Translations under genes and position numbers: made by a program
The notes under the pieces: model-generated
Told to the model about the DNA's origin: nothing
The model's database searches: none
The model's input: the letters and a program-made list of their open reading frames with translations, nothing else
Source of the DNA: Humulus lupulus
Taxonomy: Eukaryota > Streptophyta > Magnoliopsida > Rosales > Cannabaceae
DNA: 64,000 nt
Direction: 5' to 3'
Assembly: GCF_963169125.1 (NCBI RefSeq)
Contig: NC_084801.1
Span: forward strand, 115,657,061 to 115,721,060
Shown here: positions 46,192-57,594 of the stretch, piece after piece
Layout of the letters: each line of letters opens with the position of its first letter
Numbering within the stretch: the first letter of the stretch is position 1

Positions 46192-46199
46192 TATAAATA
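46192..46199 (+). promoter_or_regulatory. TATA box of the antisense accessory gene
   Basis: TATAAATA lies about 790 bp upstream of the ATG at 46980. It is followed by a pyrimidine-rich leader with tcttctctcttctgtgc and, 212 bases on, a clear splice donor (GCT|GTAAGTATT at 46411). Placement and surroundings are those of a plant pol II core promoter pointing opposite to the retroelement's own transcript. Confidence 0.7.
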
Positions 46200-46410
46200 G
46201 GGTAGACAATTTCCACAGTTCATCACCTTTTATTCAAAAACTTCCTCTATCTTCTCTCTTCTGTGCTTTTCAAACCATCTTCCTTCTCAGAGAAAAGAAA
46301 AACCCAAAAACTCTATGTTGCAAGATCTCTTCGACATCCGGTTGTTCAATTACTCAGGAGTGAGCCTCTTAGGCTTTGCGAAACATACTTCTTCAACCGA
46401 TGAACATGCT

Positions 46411-46971
46411 GTAAGTATTGTTGTTTCAAATAAAAACTTTCTTTACTGATTGCTGCCTTTTATTTACCATGCTCATCCATGCTTTGCCATATTAGATATT
46501 AGGGTGTTTTCTCGATGTTTTTGGCACATAGGTTTCAACTTTAGGTTTATTGAGAAGGTTTAGAATATCTTTTAAAACTATGACATTCACGAAACTGGGT
46601 ATTTTCTAGGTAGATGTGGGTAATTTATGGAAAATTTTATGAAATACCCATTCAGGTTATAGAAGATGAAAGGTTAGGGTTCAAAAATCAGGTTTCTTAG
46701 GAAACACGTTTCTTGGGTGGTTTTTTTAAAACTGCCCCACCCCCCCCCCCCCCAAGGACAGTAGTGGCCGGATTTTCTGACACACGGATCCCTAAACGTC
46801 AGGGATCTGTTGAGAAACCGAGGTGCGTAGCATAGCGCGTGGGATCACGCAACAAGCTGAGACTAACTCAGCTCATATATCATAGATATCATTCTCCCCC
46901 GTACATCCATGTCATAACCTTTACAAAATCTTAGGTCACCTACTAAGTGACTCGTCATTCTTATTCGTTAG
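46411..46971 (+). other. 5'-UTR intron of antisense gene
   Basis: A 561-bp interval runs from GTAAGTATTG to TTATTCGTTAG and lies just upstream of the ATG at 46980. It contains a C14 run (46740-46753). Prediction is from splice consensus only. Confidence 0.55.
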
Positions 46972-47668
46972 GCGATCTAATGGCACCCAAGAAGAGCGTA
47001 CCCCAGAAGAACGTACCCAAGAAAAATGCACCTGGTCCTTCGTCTCAACAAACCAGCAAGGGAAAAGAGATCGCCTCTGAACCTCCTCTTCCTCATTTCA
47101 GCCCTGTGGTGGAGAAGGAGATCATGATTGACCCTAACGCGTTCTTCGAGGTAGAGACAATCATCTCCAAGATCATGACCCAAGGAAGGGTCAATAAAAT
47201 AATGTTGAGCCACAATATAGAGGTCGAGTCTGGCGTCCTTATTGCCCGACCTCCGTTCGAAGAGGAACGGAGCTACGCGCCCCTCCAAGATGACTTCACG
47301 GCCTGGAGTGACGAGCACTTAAAGGTGGGGGCCTTCCTTCCCCTTGACCAATATTTTGCTGACTTCCTCAACTATGTAAATGGCACTGTTTCAGCTCCCC
47401 CCAAACTCATACCGACTTCTGGCTGGGCTGAAATACCTCTTTTTAAAACACCAGTGGAAGGTCCCCACTCCAGCAGATATCCTCTACTTCTTCTGTCTTA
47501 AGGCCAACCCAGAGCAAAGAGGGCAAGGTGATGGGTTCTACTACCTCACCAGATTCCTGAACTCAGCCTCGATTATTGAGCTCCCCAGCCACCCCAATGA
47601 CTACAAGGATCAATTCTTTATGTCGAATGGGTTCCGCAACTGTGAGCATCGATACTTCAACCGTCCTC

Positions 47669-47769
47669 GTAAGTCTTCTTCCTTTTCTCAGCTTGCGAAA
47701 TCATTCTCTCTTTTTTAATAGACACTCTTTGTATTTATGCTAATTGAGTTTACCATTTTTTTTGTGCAG
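47669..47769 (+). other. Intron of antisense gene, conserved in the second copy
   Basis: The 101-bp intron runs from CTC|GTAAGTCTTC to TTTTTTTGTGCAG|CC with a long pyrimidine run. The related ORF on the minus strand has an 81-bp intron (35866-35786) with the same donor C|GTAAGT and the same acceptor context CAG|CC at the same place. Confidence 0.75.
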
Positions 47770-49202
47770 CCATATTCGCGAGGACGGAGAAGTCTGCGAC
47801 CCTCGGGGGTCAGTATGACACCTTGTCCAGGCTTTCGGCCCGTGAGAAGGATTACCGCCAGCTCGTTACTGATGTCGCGATGCTGGCGTGCCAATTGATT
47901 GGTGAAGGCCAGACTTTGGCCTTAAGAAGGACATGGGCTACCCTTCCGGTAGTCCACGAGCTCCCACCTCCCCAAGAATGAAACCCTGAGGTCGCTGAAG
48001 GCGAGGAACAAGAAGAAGACGAGGTCCCTCTTGTGTGGAAGAGGCGGGCACCCGAGGCTGCTCGGGGTCCTGACCTAGAACGAGCTGCATCAGGGGCATC
48101 AAGGTAACCCATACCCTTATAGGGAATTAGATAGGGTTGTTGCCGATTTTAGGCTAGTTAGATTTAACCCAAACCAGCTCGTCCACCGCCACCCTAGCAA
48201 TCCAGACCGTAACATAACCCTGCTCCAGTGCGTGGACCATCTAGTGTTGCGCCATGATATGGGTTATCCTAAGGGTACTATTGTTGTAGATAACACCTCG
48301 ACTTTTAGGTCAGCCATTTTTGAGGAATATGGGACCAATCGTAGGTCGTGGCCTTCTTTGCTCCAGGGCGCCTTTGCCCCTGGATTTAGGCAATATGTAG
48401 ACGAGTCTAGCCCCGAGGTAGAACTTGAGCCTGAACCTCCTATAATCCAAGAAATTGTGGACTTAGACTCCCCATTCCTTCCAGTAGTCCCAAGACCGGA
48501 GGTCGTGATAATAGACTCCTCCCCCAACCCGGAGGGTAGGACTTTCATTTATTTCTTTTATGTAAATTTATGAATTTACTTGTGTATTAACTCCCTTCTT
48601 ATTCTTTTCAGGCAAAGAGATGGAATGACCAGGAGCTCTCGACGTCTGCACAGCTTTCCAGGAAGGAAAAACCAGCTCGGGTCCTGTCATAAAGAAGCCC
48701 CGGTACACAAAGAAAATGCCTCTTGCAGCAGGAAATACCTCCAAATCTCCTGCTAAGGGGAAAGGTATGAGCTCAGCAGCTCCAACTTCCATTGTGACAG
48801 AGAAAAGGGTTCCTCCTCCGCCTCCTCCTTGATTTCCACCTGCTCCTGCTCGGGATCAAGTTATACAAGCTGATCCCCCAACTCTGATTGTCCCCACCAC
48901 TACTGTGTGCATCCCAGTCAATCCTCAGGATCTGGAGAAGATCCCCGACACTTTTCGGGGGACCCTCAATGAGACGACGAACCATGTGGTGGAGCACATA
49001 TATAAAGCCAACCCGAGGGATTTGAGGACGATAGAAGAGAGGAGCCCAAAGAACATCCTGGCTTTCGCCGTGGGGATGACCCTCAGAGTAAGATATTGTT
49101 CCTTAGTGAATTTCTTATTTTCGTTTTGCCCCAGTATGCGTCTAACTTGTCTCTTTATTTTTGCATTCGGTCCTACCTCAGCACTGCAGTATTGCCCGGG
49201 CC

Positions 49203-49440
49203 AGGGCTAGGAATGATGAGCTCCAGGCTGCCAAGACCGCCCTGACCGCTGCTCAAGAAGGCGAGCGAACTGCCAAAGTTGCCCTTGCAGCTGCTCAAAA
49301 AGGCGAGCATGATGCCAAGGCTACCCTTGCATCGTCTCAAGAAAATGAGCAGGCTTCGAAGGCTGCCTTGGCTGCTCTTCAGGCTAAGGTTGCTAAGGCC
49401 AAAGCCAAGAAGCTAGAGGTTGAGGTCGCTGTTAAGGAGG
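49203..49440 (+). repeat. 48-bp coding repeats (coiled coil) in antisense gene
   Basis: About four units of 48 bp encode variants of AALAAAQEGEHDAKAT. The unit keeps frame, so the repeats lengthen an Ala/Glu/Lys-rich helix without shifting it. Confidence 0.8.
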
Positions 49441-49720
49441 AGAGAGCGGCCTCACTGTCCTCCATGGAAGGCATGATGTACCATTGTTGAGCATTAAACC
49501 AGGACGGTAATTTCTCTTTCATGGCTCCCGAACTGTGGGATCCATACCTCGAGAAATTCAAAGCCTGGATCCTGTAAGAGCAGTCAGAGACAGGGGATGC
49601 TTCCATTGCGGGCGAGCAGGAGATTGAGGAGGTCACTCCTCAGAACGCTCTAGAGGGGCTTGATGAAGCCTTATTTACTTCTTTCTCTTTTTTTTTTTTG
49701 TATGTGTTTATAAACAATTT

Positions 49721-50470
49721 TCCCTTGGGGTTAGTTCGAGGTTTTTCTCCTTAGGACAACTTGAATTTTAATTCATATATCTAACTTTTAATCTATTTGT
49801 CTTTTCCTTGATTATCCCCCATGTTTATGCTTTCTTATACTTTCACATTTGGGATTTTAGGAATCGATCATTAGATCGGGGTAGATATTTTGAGTTTGGT
49901 TATTTCCAAATTTAATGTATTGATTTATATCGTACCTGTTATGTGTCAGGCCTTGGACCTGGTTATATCTGGGGTTTTAAATATTTCAAACTTAGCTCCT
50001 GTTAGGTTTATTGACATCTCAAGCTTTTAGGAAAGTCATCGAATATTCAATTTTGCTAACTTCTACGTTTTAGGCCTGGTTGTATAATTCGAACTTAGTT
50101 CGTGCTAGGTTTATTGACACCTTGTGCTCTTAAAGAGCCGTCGGATAATCAATTTTCCAAGTTTCTAAGTTTCTGACTTGGTTATATCCAGGATATTTTT
50201 GTACCTGGTTGTATCCAAGATTTTAAGTAATTTACAACCTTGTTCTGATTCACCTCGAGTTATATGCCCCCCGAATAACCAGAATGTGAAGACTTTCTTG
50301 GTTGCTTTTACAAATATTAATACACGAACTAATTTATAAATAACCTTATAAAGGAAAAAATATTTAAAACCATACGAACAAGAAGAACTATATAACAATC
50401 CCCATTATTTAACTAAATGGCTTTTATAACTAAGCCTTACATAGATAGTCAATAATACTATTGATAATAT
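49721..50470 (-). other. Tat 3' untranslated region with imperfect duplication
   Basis: No coding sequence is present. Two imperfect copies of about 110 bp occur at roughly 49960-50185 (shared aggtttattgaca, tcaattttgc-like and ggttatatc blocks). In Tat elements the stretch next to integrase is known to be prone to tandem repeats. Confidence 0.6.
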
Positions 50471-51480
50471 TTCTTTAAGTGCATCGCATTCCAGGTCCGT
50501 GGGACTGCTTCTCCACTAAGTCAAGTTAACTTGAAAGTTCCCTCATGCAAAAATTCTACGATCTGATAGGGGCCTTCCCAGTTCGGACCTAAAGCGCCGT
50601 CTTTTGGATCCTTGTTTGCCAAAAAGACCCTTCGGAGAACTAGATCGCCCAAACTGAAACTACGTCTTTTGACCTTGAATTAAAATAACGAGTGATTTTA
50701 TGTTGGTAATGTGCGAGCTGTAGTTGTGAATCCTCTCGTTTTTCATCAATCAGGTCGAGAGACGCGTTAAGCAACTCATCATTCTGCTCATGGTTGAATG
50801 TCCTTAACCTGTGTGTGGCTACCTTTGCTTCAACGGGAAGGACGACCTCGCTTTCAAAAGTCAGGGAGAAAGGAGTGTGCCCTGTGGAGGTCCTGTGGGA
50901 AGGTCGGTATGCCCAGAGTACCTGCGGGAGTTGCTCGAACCAGACTCCTTTGGCCTCATCTAACCTTTTCTTGAGGCTCGCCTTTAGGGTCTTATTCACA
51001 ACTTCGACCTGTCCATTGGCCTGTGGATATGCAACCGAAGAAAAACTTTTAATCACGCCGTGCCTTTCACAGAAATCAGTAAAGAGATCACTGTCAAACT
51101 GGGTTCCATTATCTGACACGATCTTTTTAGGAAGCCCAAACCGGCACAATGTTTTTAACCACGAAGTTGAGGACTCTCTTTGAAGTGATGGTTGCTAAAG
51201 GCTCGGCCTCTACCCAGTTCATAAAATAATCAATTGCTGCCACCGCATAGTGAACTCCTCCCTTTACCATAGGCAAGGATCCTATTAAGTCAATGCCCCA
51301 TACTGCAAATGGCCACGGGGATGAGATCATCGTCAGCTCGACTGGAGTAGCTCGTGCGACTGTGGCAAAACACTGGCATTTGTTGCATTTCCGAACATGG
51401 GAGATGGAATCTTTTGTTAAAGTGGGCTAAAAATAACCCTGCTTTAATATTTTTAAGGCTGGGTTTTGCCCCCTAGCATG
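50471..51480 (-). pseudogene. Tat integrase
   Basis: Read on the minus strand, a CNKCQ zinc-binding end (about 51380) is followed by the catalytic core. The first acid is in WGIDLIGSLP (about 51300), the second in SDNGTQFDS (about 51110) and the Glu in ANGQVEVVNK (about 51010). A C-terminal module ends VPRTWNAMHLK at about 50475. Breaks are a Trp-to-stop (TAG at 51429-51427), a shift near 51140, another near 50640, and one stop in the tail. The enzyme would insert the cDNA into the genome. Confidence 0.9.
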
Positions 51481-52735
51481 ATCTCCACAAAAGCCTTCAT
51501 ATACCTCTTGCAGAATGGTTTTAGCCTCCTCAGGCAGGACACATCGTAGAAGCGGTAGTGAATGACCACATCGATATAACGTCCCATCTACTATCACATA
51601 TCTCGAAGCTTGATAGAGTATCTTTCTCGCGTCCTTTATTTCCTCAGGTATCCTTCCTGTTGTAAGATATTCCACTATGGGGGTCATCCAGGTCGGCCTT
51701 GTGTCAATCATCTCGATCTCTTTTACTTTTTTCGCCACGCTTGGACTTTCCAAGAATTCCACTGGTACTACGTTCAAAGTCTCAGCTTCCTTGGTGGTGG
51801 CAAGCCTTGCCAAAGCGTCAGCATTAGTGTTCTGCTCGCGAGGGATCTGTTTGACAGTACCATATTCAAATTCTGACAGTTCTTTTTTCACCTTAGCTAG
51901 GTAAGTTTCCATCTTAGTACCACACGCTTGATATTCCCCCAACACCTGATTAACCACAAGTTGGGAATCACTATAACACTGGACAACCCTTGCTTTCAAT
52001 TCTCTTGCCACTATGATCCCGGCTAACAAAGCCTCATACTCAGCTTCATTGTTTGATGCTTCGAATCTGAATCTCAGCGCTGTATGGAATCGATGCCCCT
52101 CTAGAGAGATCAATATGATCCCAGCTCCAGATCCATTCTCATTAGATGAGCCGTCCATGAATATTCTCCATAACTTCTGCACTGGATCCTCCAAAAGCTC
52201 CTCTTGAAATCTGGTGCATTCAGCCACAAAATCAGCAAGGGTCTGGCTTTTGATCGAGGTCCGTGGTGTGTACCATATCTCGAACTGACCGAGTTCTACT
52301 ACACATTTTAAAAGACGTCCCGACGCTTCAGGATTTTGCAAAACCTGCCTTAGAGGTTGGTCGGTCATGACGTGGATTGAATGGGACTGGAAGTATGGTC
52401 TAAGCTTCATGGAAGCTAATATCAAGCAGAATGTTATCTTTTCTATCAGCGGATACCGTGATTCAGCCCCAAGAAGTCTTTTGCTTATATAGTACACCGA
52501 TTTTTTAGCACAGTCTTCTTCCTGAACTAACGCGGCGGTGGTTGCATTTTCTGTTATGGCCAAATATAGGAATAGGGGCTCTCTAGATATAGGCTTAGAC
52601 AATACTAGGGGTTCGGCCAAATGTGTCTTTAGGGCGAGGAATGCCAGCTCGCACTCTTCAGTCCATTCAAATTTCTTATTTCCTCTGAGCAAGTTGTAAA
52701 AGGGCAAACACTTGTCAGTGGACTTTAAAATAAAT
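51481..52735 (-). pseudogene. Tat RNase H and second, archaeal-type RNase H
   Basis: The open frame from 52707 down begins with the end of RT/connection (LRGNKKFEWTEECE) and the gypsy RNase H (LVLSKPI, FLYLAITENATTAAL, YPLIEK). It then has a second RNase H with MDGSSNENGSGAGI (about 52155), NNEAEYEALLAGI (about 52040), SDSQLV (about 51970) and NADALARLAT (about 51815). These are the acidic catalytic positions of the archaeal-type RNase H that the Tat lineage is known to have gained. A TGA at 52737-52735 separates this from RT and stands where CGA (Arg) is expected. Confidence 0.92.
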
Positions 52736-52737
52736 CA

Positions 52738-53979
52738 ATTTAACGCCGCCACTTTTCTAATCAAGCTCTGAACTTCTTTACGGGAGCTGGGCGAAGGCAT
52801 CTCCAATAATGACCTGAGTTTTTTTTGTTTGCCTCTATCCCCCCTTGTATTGACTATGAATCCTAGAAACTTTCTCGACGCTACTCCAAAAGTACATTTC
52901 TGGGGATTTAGCCTCATATTGTATTTCCTCAAGATTTCAAAACATTCTTTTGGATCAGAAACATGGCTATCGGCAGTCTTGGATTTGACTAGCATATCGT
53001 CGACATACACTTCCATATTTTTCCCGATCTGATCAACGAACATTCTGTTAACTAACCGTTGGTAGGTAGCCCCGGCATTCTTCAGCCTGAAGGGCATAAC
53101 TTTATAATAGTATACATTCATTGGAGTCATAAAGCTAGTATGCTCCTGGTTCACAGGATTCATCGCGATCTGGTTATATCCAGAGTACGCATCCATAAAA
53201 GACACGAGTTCGTGTCCCGCGGTGGCGTCTACCAACTGATCAATTCTCGGCAATGGGAACCAATCCTTAGGACAAGCTTTGTTCAGGTCGGAGAAATTAA
53301 TGCAAGTCCGCATTTTTCCATTTGGCTTTGGTACCAAGAAAGGATTCGCGACCCAGATCGGGCATTTTGCTTCACGAATGAACTCGCACTTTAATAACCG
53401 AGCTACTTCTTCTTCCAATGCCTCAGCTCGAACTGTTCCCAAACGTCGTTGTTTTTGGGATTTCGCAAGCACGCTTTTATCCAAGTTTAGGGTGTGCATG
53501 ATCACACTCGCGCTTATTCCCACCATGTCTTCATGAGACCAGGTAAAAACATCTAGATTCTTTTGCAGAAATTCAACCAACTCCTTTTTCCTATCCTCGC
53601 TAAGAATTTTTCCAATCTTAACGACTCTTGAAGCATCCGTGGGATCTATTTTTATCTCCTCGAGCTCCTCAATAGCTTGGAGCTCTGACCTATCCTCGCC
53701 TATTCGTGGATCGATGTCATCATTTGGGGCGATATCTCTATCCTTTATTCCTTGAGGTTCTTCCGTCCCGGAGGCAACTTCCACTTCCGGGGACTCCTCA
53801 ACTCCGTCACTTATGGCCATTGCTTGTTGCCCGGGCTGTGATTTTCCCTTCATGGAAATGCTATAGCATTCTCTGGCAGCGAGCTGGTCGCCTCTGACAG
53901 TGCATATTCCTGTGGATGAGGGGAATTTAATTGCCAGGTGGCGGATAGAGGTTATGGCTTTGAACGCCATCAACGCAGG
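52738..53979 (-). pseudogene. Tat protease end, linker and reverse transcriptase
   Basis: The minus-strand frame starts with the protease tail (MAFKAITSIRHLAIKFPS, CTVRGDQ, ARECY). It continues through an acidic linker to RT, with NPFLVPKPNGKMRTCINF (about 53340), FPLPRID, FMDAYSGYNQI and the intact catalytic YVDD (53007-52996), followed by ECFEILRKYNMRLNPQKC and FLGFIV. It is open for 412 codons, the best-kept part of the element. The TGA at 53982-53980 in the LGRPALMAF context replaces an Arg CGA. Confidence 0.93.
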
Positions 53980-53982
53980 TCA

Positions 53983-54288
53983 GCCTAAAATTGCATTGTA
54001 TGTGGTTGGACAATCGATGACCACGAACTCGAGAAGCTTGGAGACAGTTCGTGGACCTTCACCCAATGTTACCACTAACTCGATTGCTCCTATAGCTGCC
54101 GACCCTTCACCAAAAAACCCATATAGAATCACGGAGGTAGCCTTCATCTCGGTTACAGACAATCCCATTTTTTCTAAAGTGGACCTAAAGAGTAGATTCA
54201 CGGAACTTCCATTATCTACTAGCAACCTCCTAACTCTCCGGTTGGCGAGCTGAACGGTTATCACCAGAGGATCGTTATGTGGGAACTA
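53983..54288 (-). pseudogene. Tat protease, catalytic half
   Basis: HNDPLVITVQLANRRVRRLL is followed by the active site DNGSS (about 54215-54201), then LEKMGLSVTEMKA, LYGF and VVIDCPTTYNAILG. It is separated from gag by TAG at 54288-54286, where CAG in HVQFPHND is expected, and from RT by the TGA at 53982. Confidence 0.9.
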
Positions 54289-56841
54289 GACATGGCTAAC
54301 ATCTTCCTCTATAAAACCGATCGGTTGTTTTTCCAATCGCTGCTGCTTTGACAATCGTTGCTCTGGGACAAACTCGACTCCATTATGGGATTTCAGCTCG
54401 TTGATATACCTCTTTTGGGCACCTCTGCTCGTGCCTGCCAAATGAGGTCCTCTCAAAATGGTGAATATATCTCCTCCTGTTATCGGAGGAGGATTGTCCT
54501 GATTCACCTGAGCTCCGATTTGATTCATTGGAGCTTCCAGAGCTGACATAGTGTTTTGTCCAGCAGGCTAACTAGGAGTTGTTCGATTCTGGGAATACTG
54601 AGCCAAAGGTCCTGCCCTGATGAGAGTCTCGATTTCATCCTTCAGGTGTATGCAGTCATCCGTGTTATGACCGATATCATTGTGGAATCGACAGAATTGT
54701 GAAGGGTCTCTCTTCGCCCTTTGATTCTTTAACAGTTCTGGTTCCTTCCACGGAAGGCGAGCAGAATTTTCCAGGAAGATGTGTTCTCTGGTATCCGTGA
54801 GATCGGTATATGTTGTTTAGACTGGTTTAAATTTCTCCACGGACTTGTTTTTCTTTGTTCCGTTTTGGTCGCCCTCACCATTTCCCTTTCTCTTGTTACT
54901 CCCTCCTTGGTTATTCTGAGCAACGGTTTGAGCTGTAGTTGCTACATCCATTGTTGCTCCAACGGGCTGGATAGGGACTTGGCTGGTTCCTGCAACGGAA
55001 GCTCGTGCCTCTTCTAGGTTAACCCACCTTTGAGCTTGATTCAAGAACTCATCAACAGTACTAACTCATTTCCTCTGTAGCTCTTGCCACAGGTCACCTC
55101 CAACAAGGATTCTCGTTCTCATTGCCATGAGCTTAGAACTCTCGTCGGCATCTCTAGCACGTGCAGCAACATTGGCGAACCTACTTAAGTATGCTTTCAA
55201 TGGTTCACCAGGCTGTTGCTTTACGTTTGCCAGAGAGTCGGCTTTAATCCTAGCTGCTTGAGAAGCCCTGGATGCTCTCTTGAAATCAGCGGAAAAGCCC
55301 TTCCACGAGATGATTGAATGCCTCTTGTACAGTTTGAACCATTTCCCAGCTGGCCCAATCAGAATCGAGGGGAATATTAAGCATCTTAGCTCGAGCCCGA
55401 TGTTGTGGGCCATCATCATGGTGTTGAACATCCCCAAGTGGTCAGAAGGATATCCATCTCAATCAAACTTTGACAAATGTGGCATCCTAAAACCCTATGG
55501 ATATGCAGTCGCCACAATATTCAGAGCGAAAAGCTCGAGCTCATCCTCTGAATCACACTCATCTTTCTCTTTTTTCGATAGGAGCCTTTTCATTAGCTCC
55601 TCCATCTGGGCTAACCTTTTGAGGGTTTTGTCCCTGGTTCCTTGGTTATTCAGGGGCTGTTCAACAACTCCCGTCCTATTGTACGCGTTCTGCGGGTTGT
55701 TGTCCCTCCAAGTTTGGGCTTGGTTTTGTGGGATATTCCTGTTATCACGTACCTCGGAAGGACCTCCCCCATGACGAGTGTAAATAATTCCTTCATTTTG
55801 AGTTGAATTTCTTCTCTGCGAGTTTAAACGATCTCGCAGATCAGGTTATGGATCGAATCGGGGACTATGAGCCGAACTCAGGTGATTTCTCAAATCGCCT
55901 TCGGACCTGCCACTTCGGTGGCTCTCAGTCCAATAACTTTCATTAGCTAAACTCACTGCTCACAGTTGAGGCTAAGGATTCGGACTATTGACTCGGGTCC
56001 GCAGGACATAAGTAGGGGCAGACGGAGGAGGATTTCTCATGCTATCCCCATAAGCAGGAATGTCCCGAGTAAATGGAGGAGGATTTCTCCTGCTGTTCCC
56101 ATGAACCGGAATGTCTCGCGCAGAGCGAGGCGGTGTCGGATGTCTTATGGGTGATGGGGTATGCCTAACTGGCGAGGCAATTCTTTTCCCATCAGGGCGA
56201 ACTAAATTAGCCCTCGGTCGCTCTGCCCCACCATTTCTAGCTCTTTGAATCTGGCGATCCAATCGTGGCGCAGAAGGATTGGTCGAAACATTTTGTCTCT
56301 GTGAGCCAGCTCCGGCTCCTCCAAGTGGGTTTCCATGGGTATTCCCATGAGAGTGCAATGGTGGTACTGAACTTGGGGTCACAATTCTGACCGATCGACT
56401 AATTTGTCGATGACCCCTAGGAGGGCCATTAGGCTGAGCATTTTGGCGATCTCGCGCTGTGGGCACAGAACTTGGGGTGGCAGTTCTAATTGACCGACTT
56501 GGCTTGGATTGGTTATTCCTTTGGGACTTACTTTGCCTCTATCTAACATTAACGTCGGTTGCAAGAGGGGGTAACCAAGCCAAAACCTCCTCAATCTGCA
56601 TGTTTGCCTTAGCAAGATGGCTCCTTAACTGCATGTTTTCCAGTTCTACTTCATTTAAGCAGTCTGGGTTTGGATTTAGCGGCAATGACGTCGAACTCCC
56701 AATATCGTCATGGCCCACCGGTTGCTTTCCTCGTCGTTATTGAACTTCAGGGCCATGCTCATTTGAAACAGCAGTATGGTGGGCCCCCTGCCCACTAGGC
56801 TGTTCCATCTCATTGTCGTGCATCGAGCGAGTGACCACCAT
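54289..56841 (-). pseudogene. Tat gag
   Basis: The chosen ATG at 56841 (MVVTRSMHDNEME) follows the primer region by about 40 bases. A coiled-coil start (VELENMQLRSHLAKAN, about 56665), an Arg/Pro/Asn-rich disordered part (56466-55972) with SPVRHTPSPIRHP, the capsid (55437-55066; AGKWFKLYKRHSI, EPLKAYLSRF) and a CRFHNDIGHNTDDC zinc motif (about 54690-54650) follow. Stops lie at 56737, about 56540, 55970 and 55066, with shifts between 55970 and 55440. Domain order equals that of the gag at 32340. Confidence 0.88.
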
Positions 56842-56882
56842 GATGAGATTTGATTGGGATTTTGATGAAATCACTAATTTTC

Positions 56883-56903
56883 CTCTCAATGGAAGCATCA
56901 AAC
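56883..56903 (-). other. Tat primer binding region
   Basis: On the minus strand GTTTGATGCTTCCATTGAGA directly follows the 5' LTR. The plus-strand Tat-like element has the related TTTTAGTGCTTTCATTGAGA. I do not assign the tRNA. Confidence 0.65.
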
Positions 56904-57594
56904 TGTTGGCGCAGTTTTTCGCCAACAGTGAATTAAGAAAATAACAAGGTTGAATTAGTGCTTAATGGTAAACCGAAGTAAGAAAATAACTCTCAAGGAC
57001 ACTGGTCTTTTTACGTGGTTCAGTGGTTAAAATCCACCTAGTCCACGAGTCTATATTATTACTGCTTTTCTCTCTCTATTTTGACAGAGTTTCGGTATTA
57101 CAGAATAATCGTCCCCTTTCCTGTCCAATATTCTCAGTATTTATAGAGAAATTCCTTGGACAGGTTTGGGTAACCCCGTGAGTCAATCACGGATTTGCAT
57201 ATTTATTACATTTATTATGGAATATTCCCATTTATACTAGGATATGATATGATCATGAAATAAATAAACTCCTAATATCTGGGGCATTAACTATCACAGG
57301 CTGGCCATAAACGATCGTATAAAGTATCCGGGTCTTTGGGGATCCGCGAACATGCCATATGTTTAATTCACCCCGAGCTGAACACACCACCGAGCTCGTA
57401 TCATGGAGGCCATGCCTTATAAATACTATAAGCTCGCGCTTATCAATTTATGCATCCCTAGCTCGTACAACCATCATGAAAATCGTGCTATCTATATGGA
57501 ACGTACATGGACTCCTTGGCTATTTCTCCCATGCATTTATTTGCCAGCTACATGCGACCAGAGGGAAAGACCCGTGCTAAAATTAGGATACACA
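56904..57594 (-). repeat. Tat 5' LTR
   Basis: It is 691 bp, the same length as its partner. A TATA-like TATTTATAAGG in element sense lies at about 57425-57415, giving a U3 of about 170 bp. The plus strand also reads TATAAATA here. Confidence 0.92.

Larger units (their letters stand above)
46225..49720 (+). pseudogene. Spliced antisense accessory gene of the Tat element
   Basis: Gene model: untranslated exon to 46410; intron 46411-46971; coding from ATG 46980 (chosen because it directly follows the acceptor ttattcgttag and opens MAPKK); introns 47669-47769, 48536-48611 and 49088-49181; end near 49700. The N-terminus is basic. A globular part (about 47270-47700) has WSDEHLKVGAFLPL, FQLPPNSYRLL and GFYYLTRF. 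It resembles Pfam's 'putative gypsy type transposon' family, named from memory. An acidic part follows. A C-terminal coiled coil (49203-49440) contains about four 16-residue Ala-rich repeats. Shifts near 47380 and 48104 and stops at 47979 and 49489 break this copy. The function is unknown. Antisense extra ORFs here are known in Tat elements. Confidence 0.78.
45234..57594 (-). mobile_element. Tat-lineage Ty3/gypsy retrotransposon with antisense gene
   Basis: This is a 12.4-kb minus-strand element with two LTRs of exactly 691 bp (45234-45924 and 56904-57594), primer and purine sites, and gag, protease, RT, RNase H, a second (archaeal-type) RNase H and integrase in order. A spliced gene on the opposite strand follows, between integrase and the 3' LTR. 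The second RNase H and the extra ORF are marks of the Tat lineage. LTRs differ at about 41 of 691 positions (near 6%), almost all transitions. Flanking 5-mers in element sense are CAACA and GAACC, compatible with a mutated CAACC duplication. Every main frame has at least one stop. Confidence 0.92.

Noticed and set aside
36757..46753. Poly-C runs as a shared functional element of both accessory genes
   Set aside because: They are on opposite strands relative to the gene, so homology is unlikely. They are probably independent homopolymers.
48104..48140. A further intron starting AAG|GTAACC at 48104 in the accessory gene
   Set aside because: Sequence beyond it stays coding in a shifted frame, so a one-base shift explains it as well. 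I did not include an intron.
51610..51904. Plus-strand open frames over the RNase H region (also 53059-53536, 55280-55774)
   Set aside because: They are complements of well-supported minus-strand pol and gag domains.
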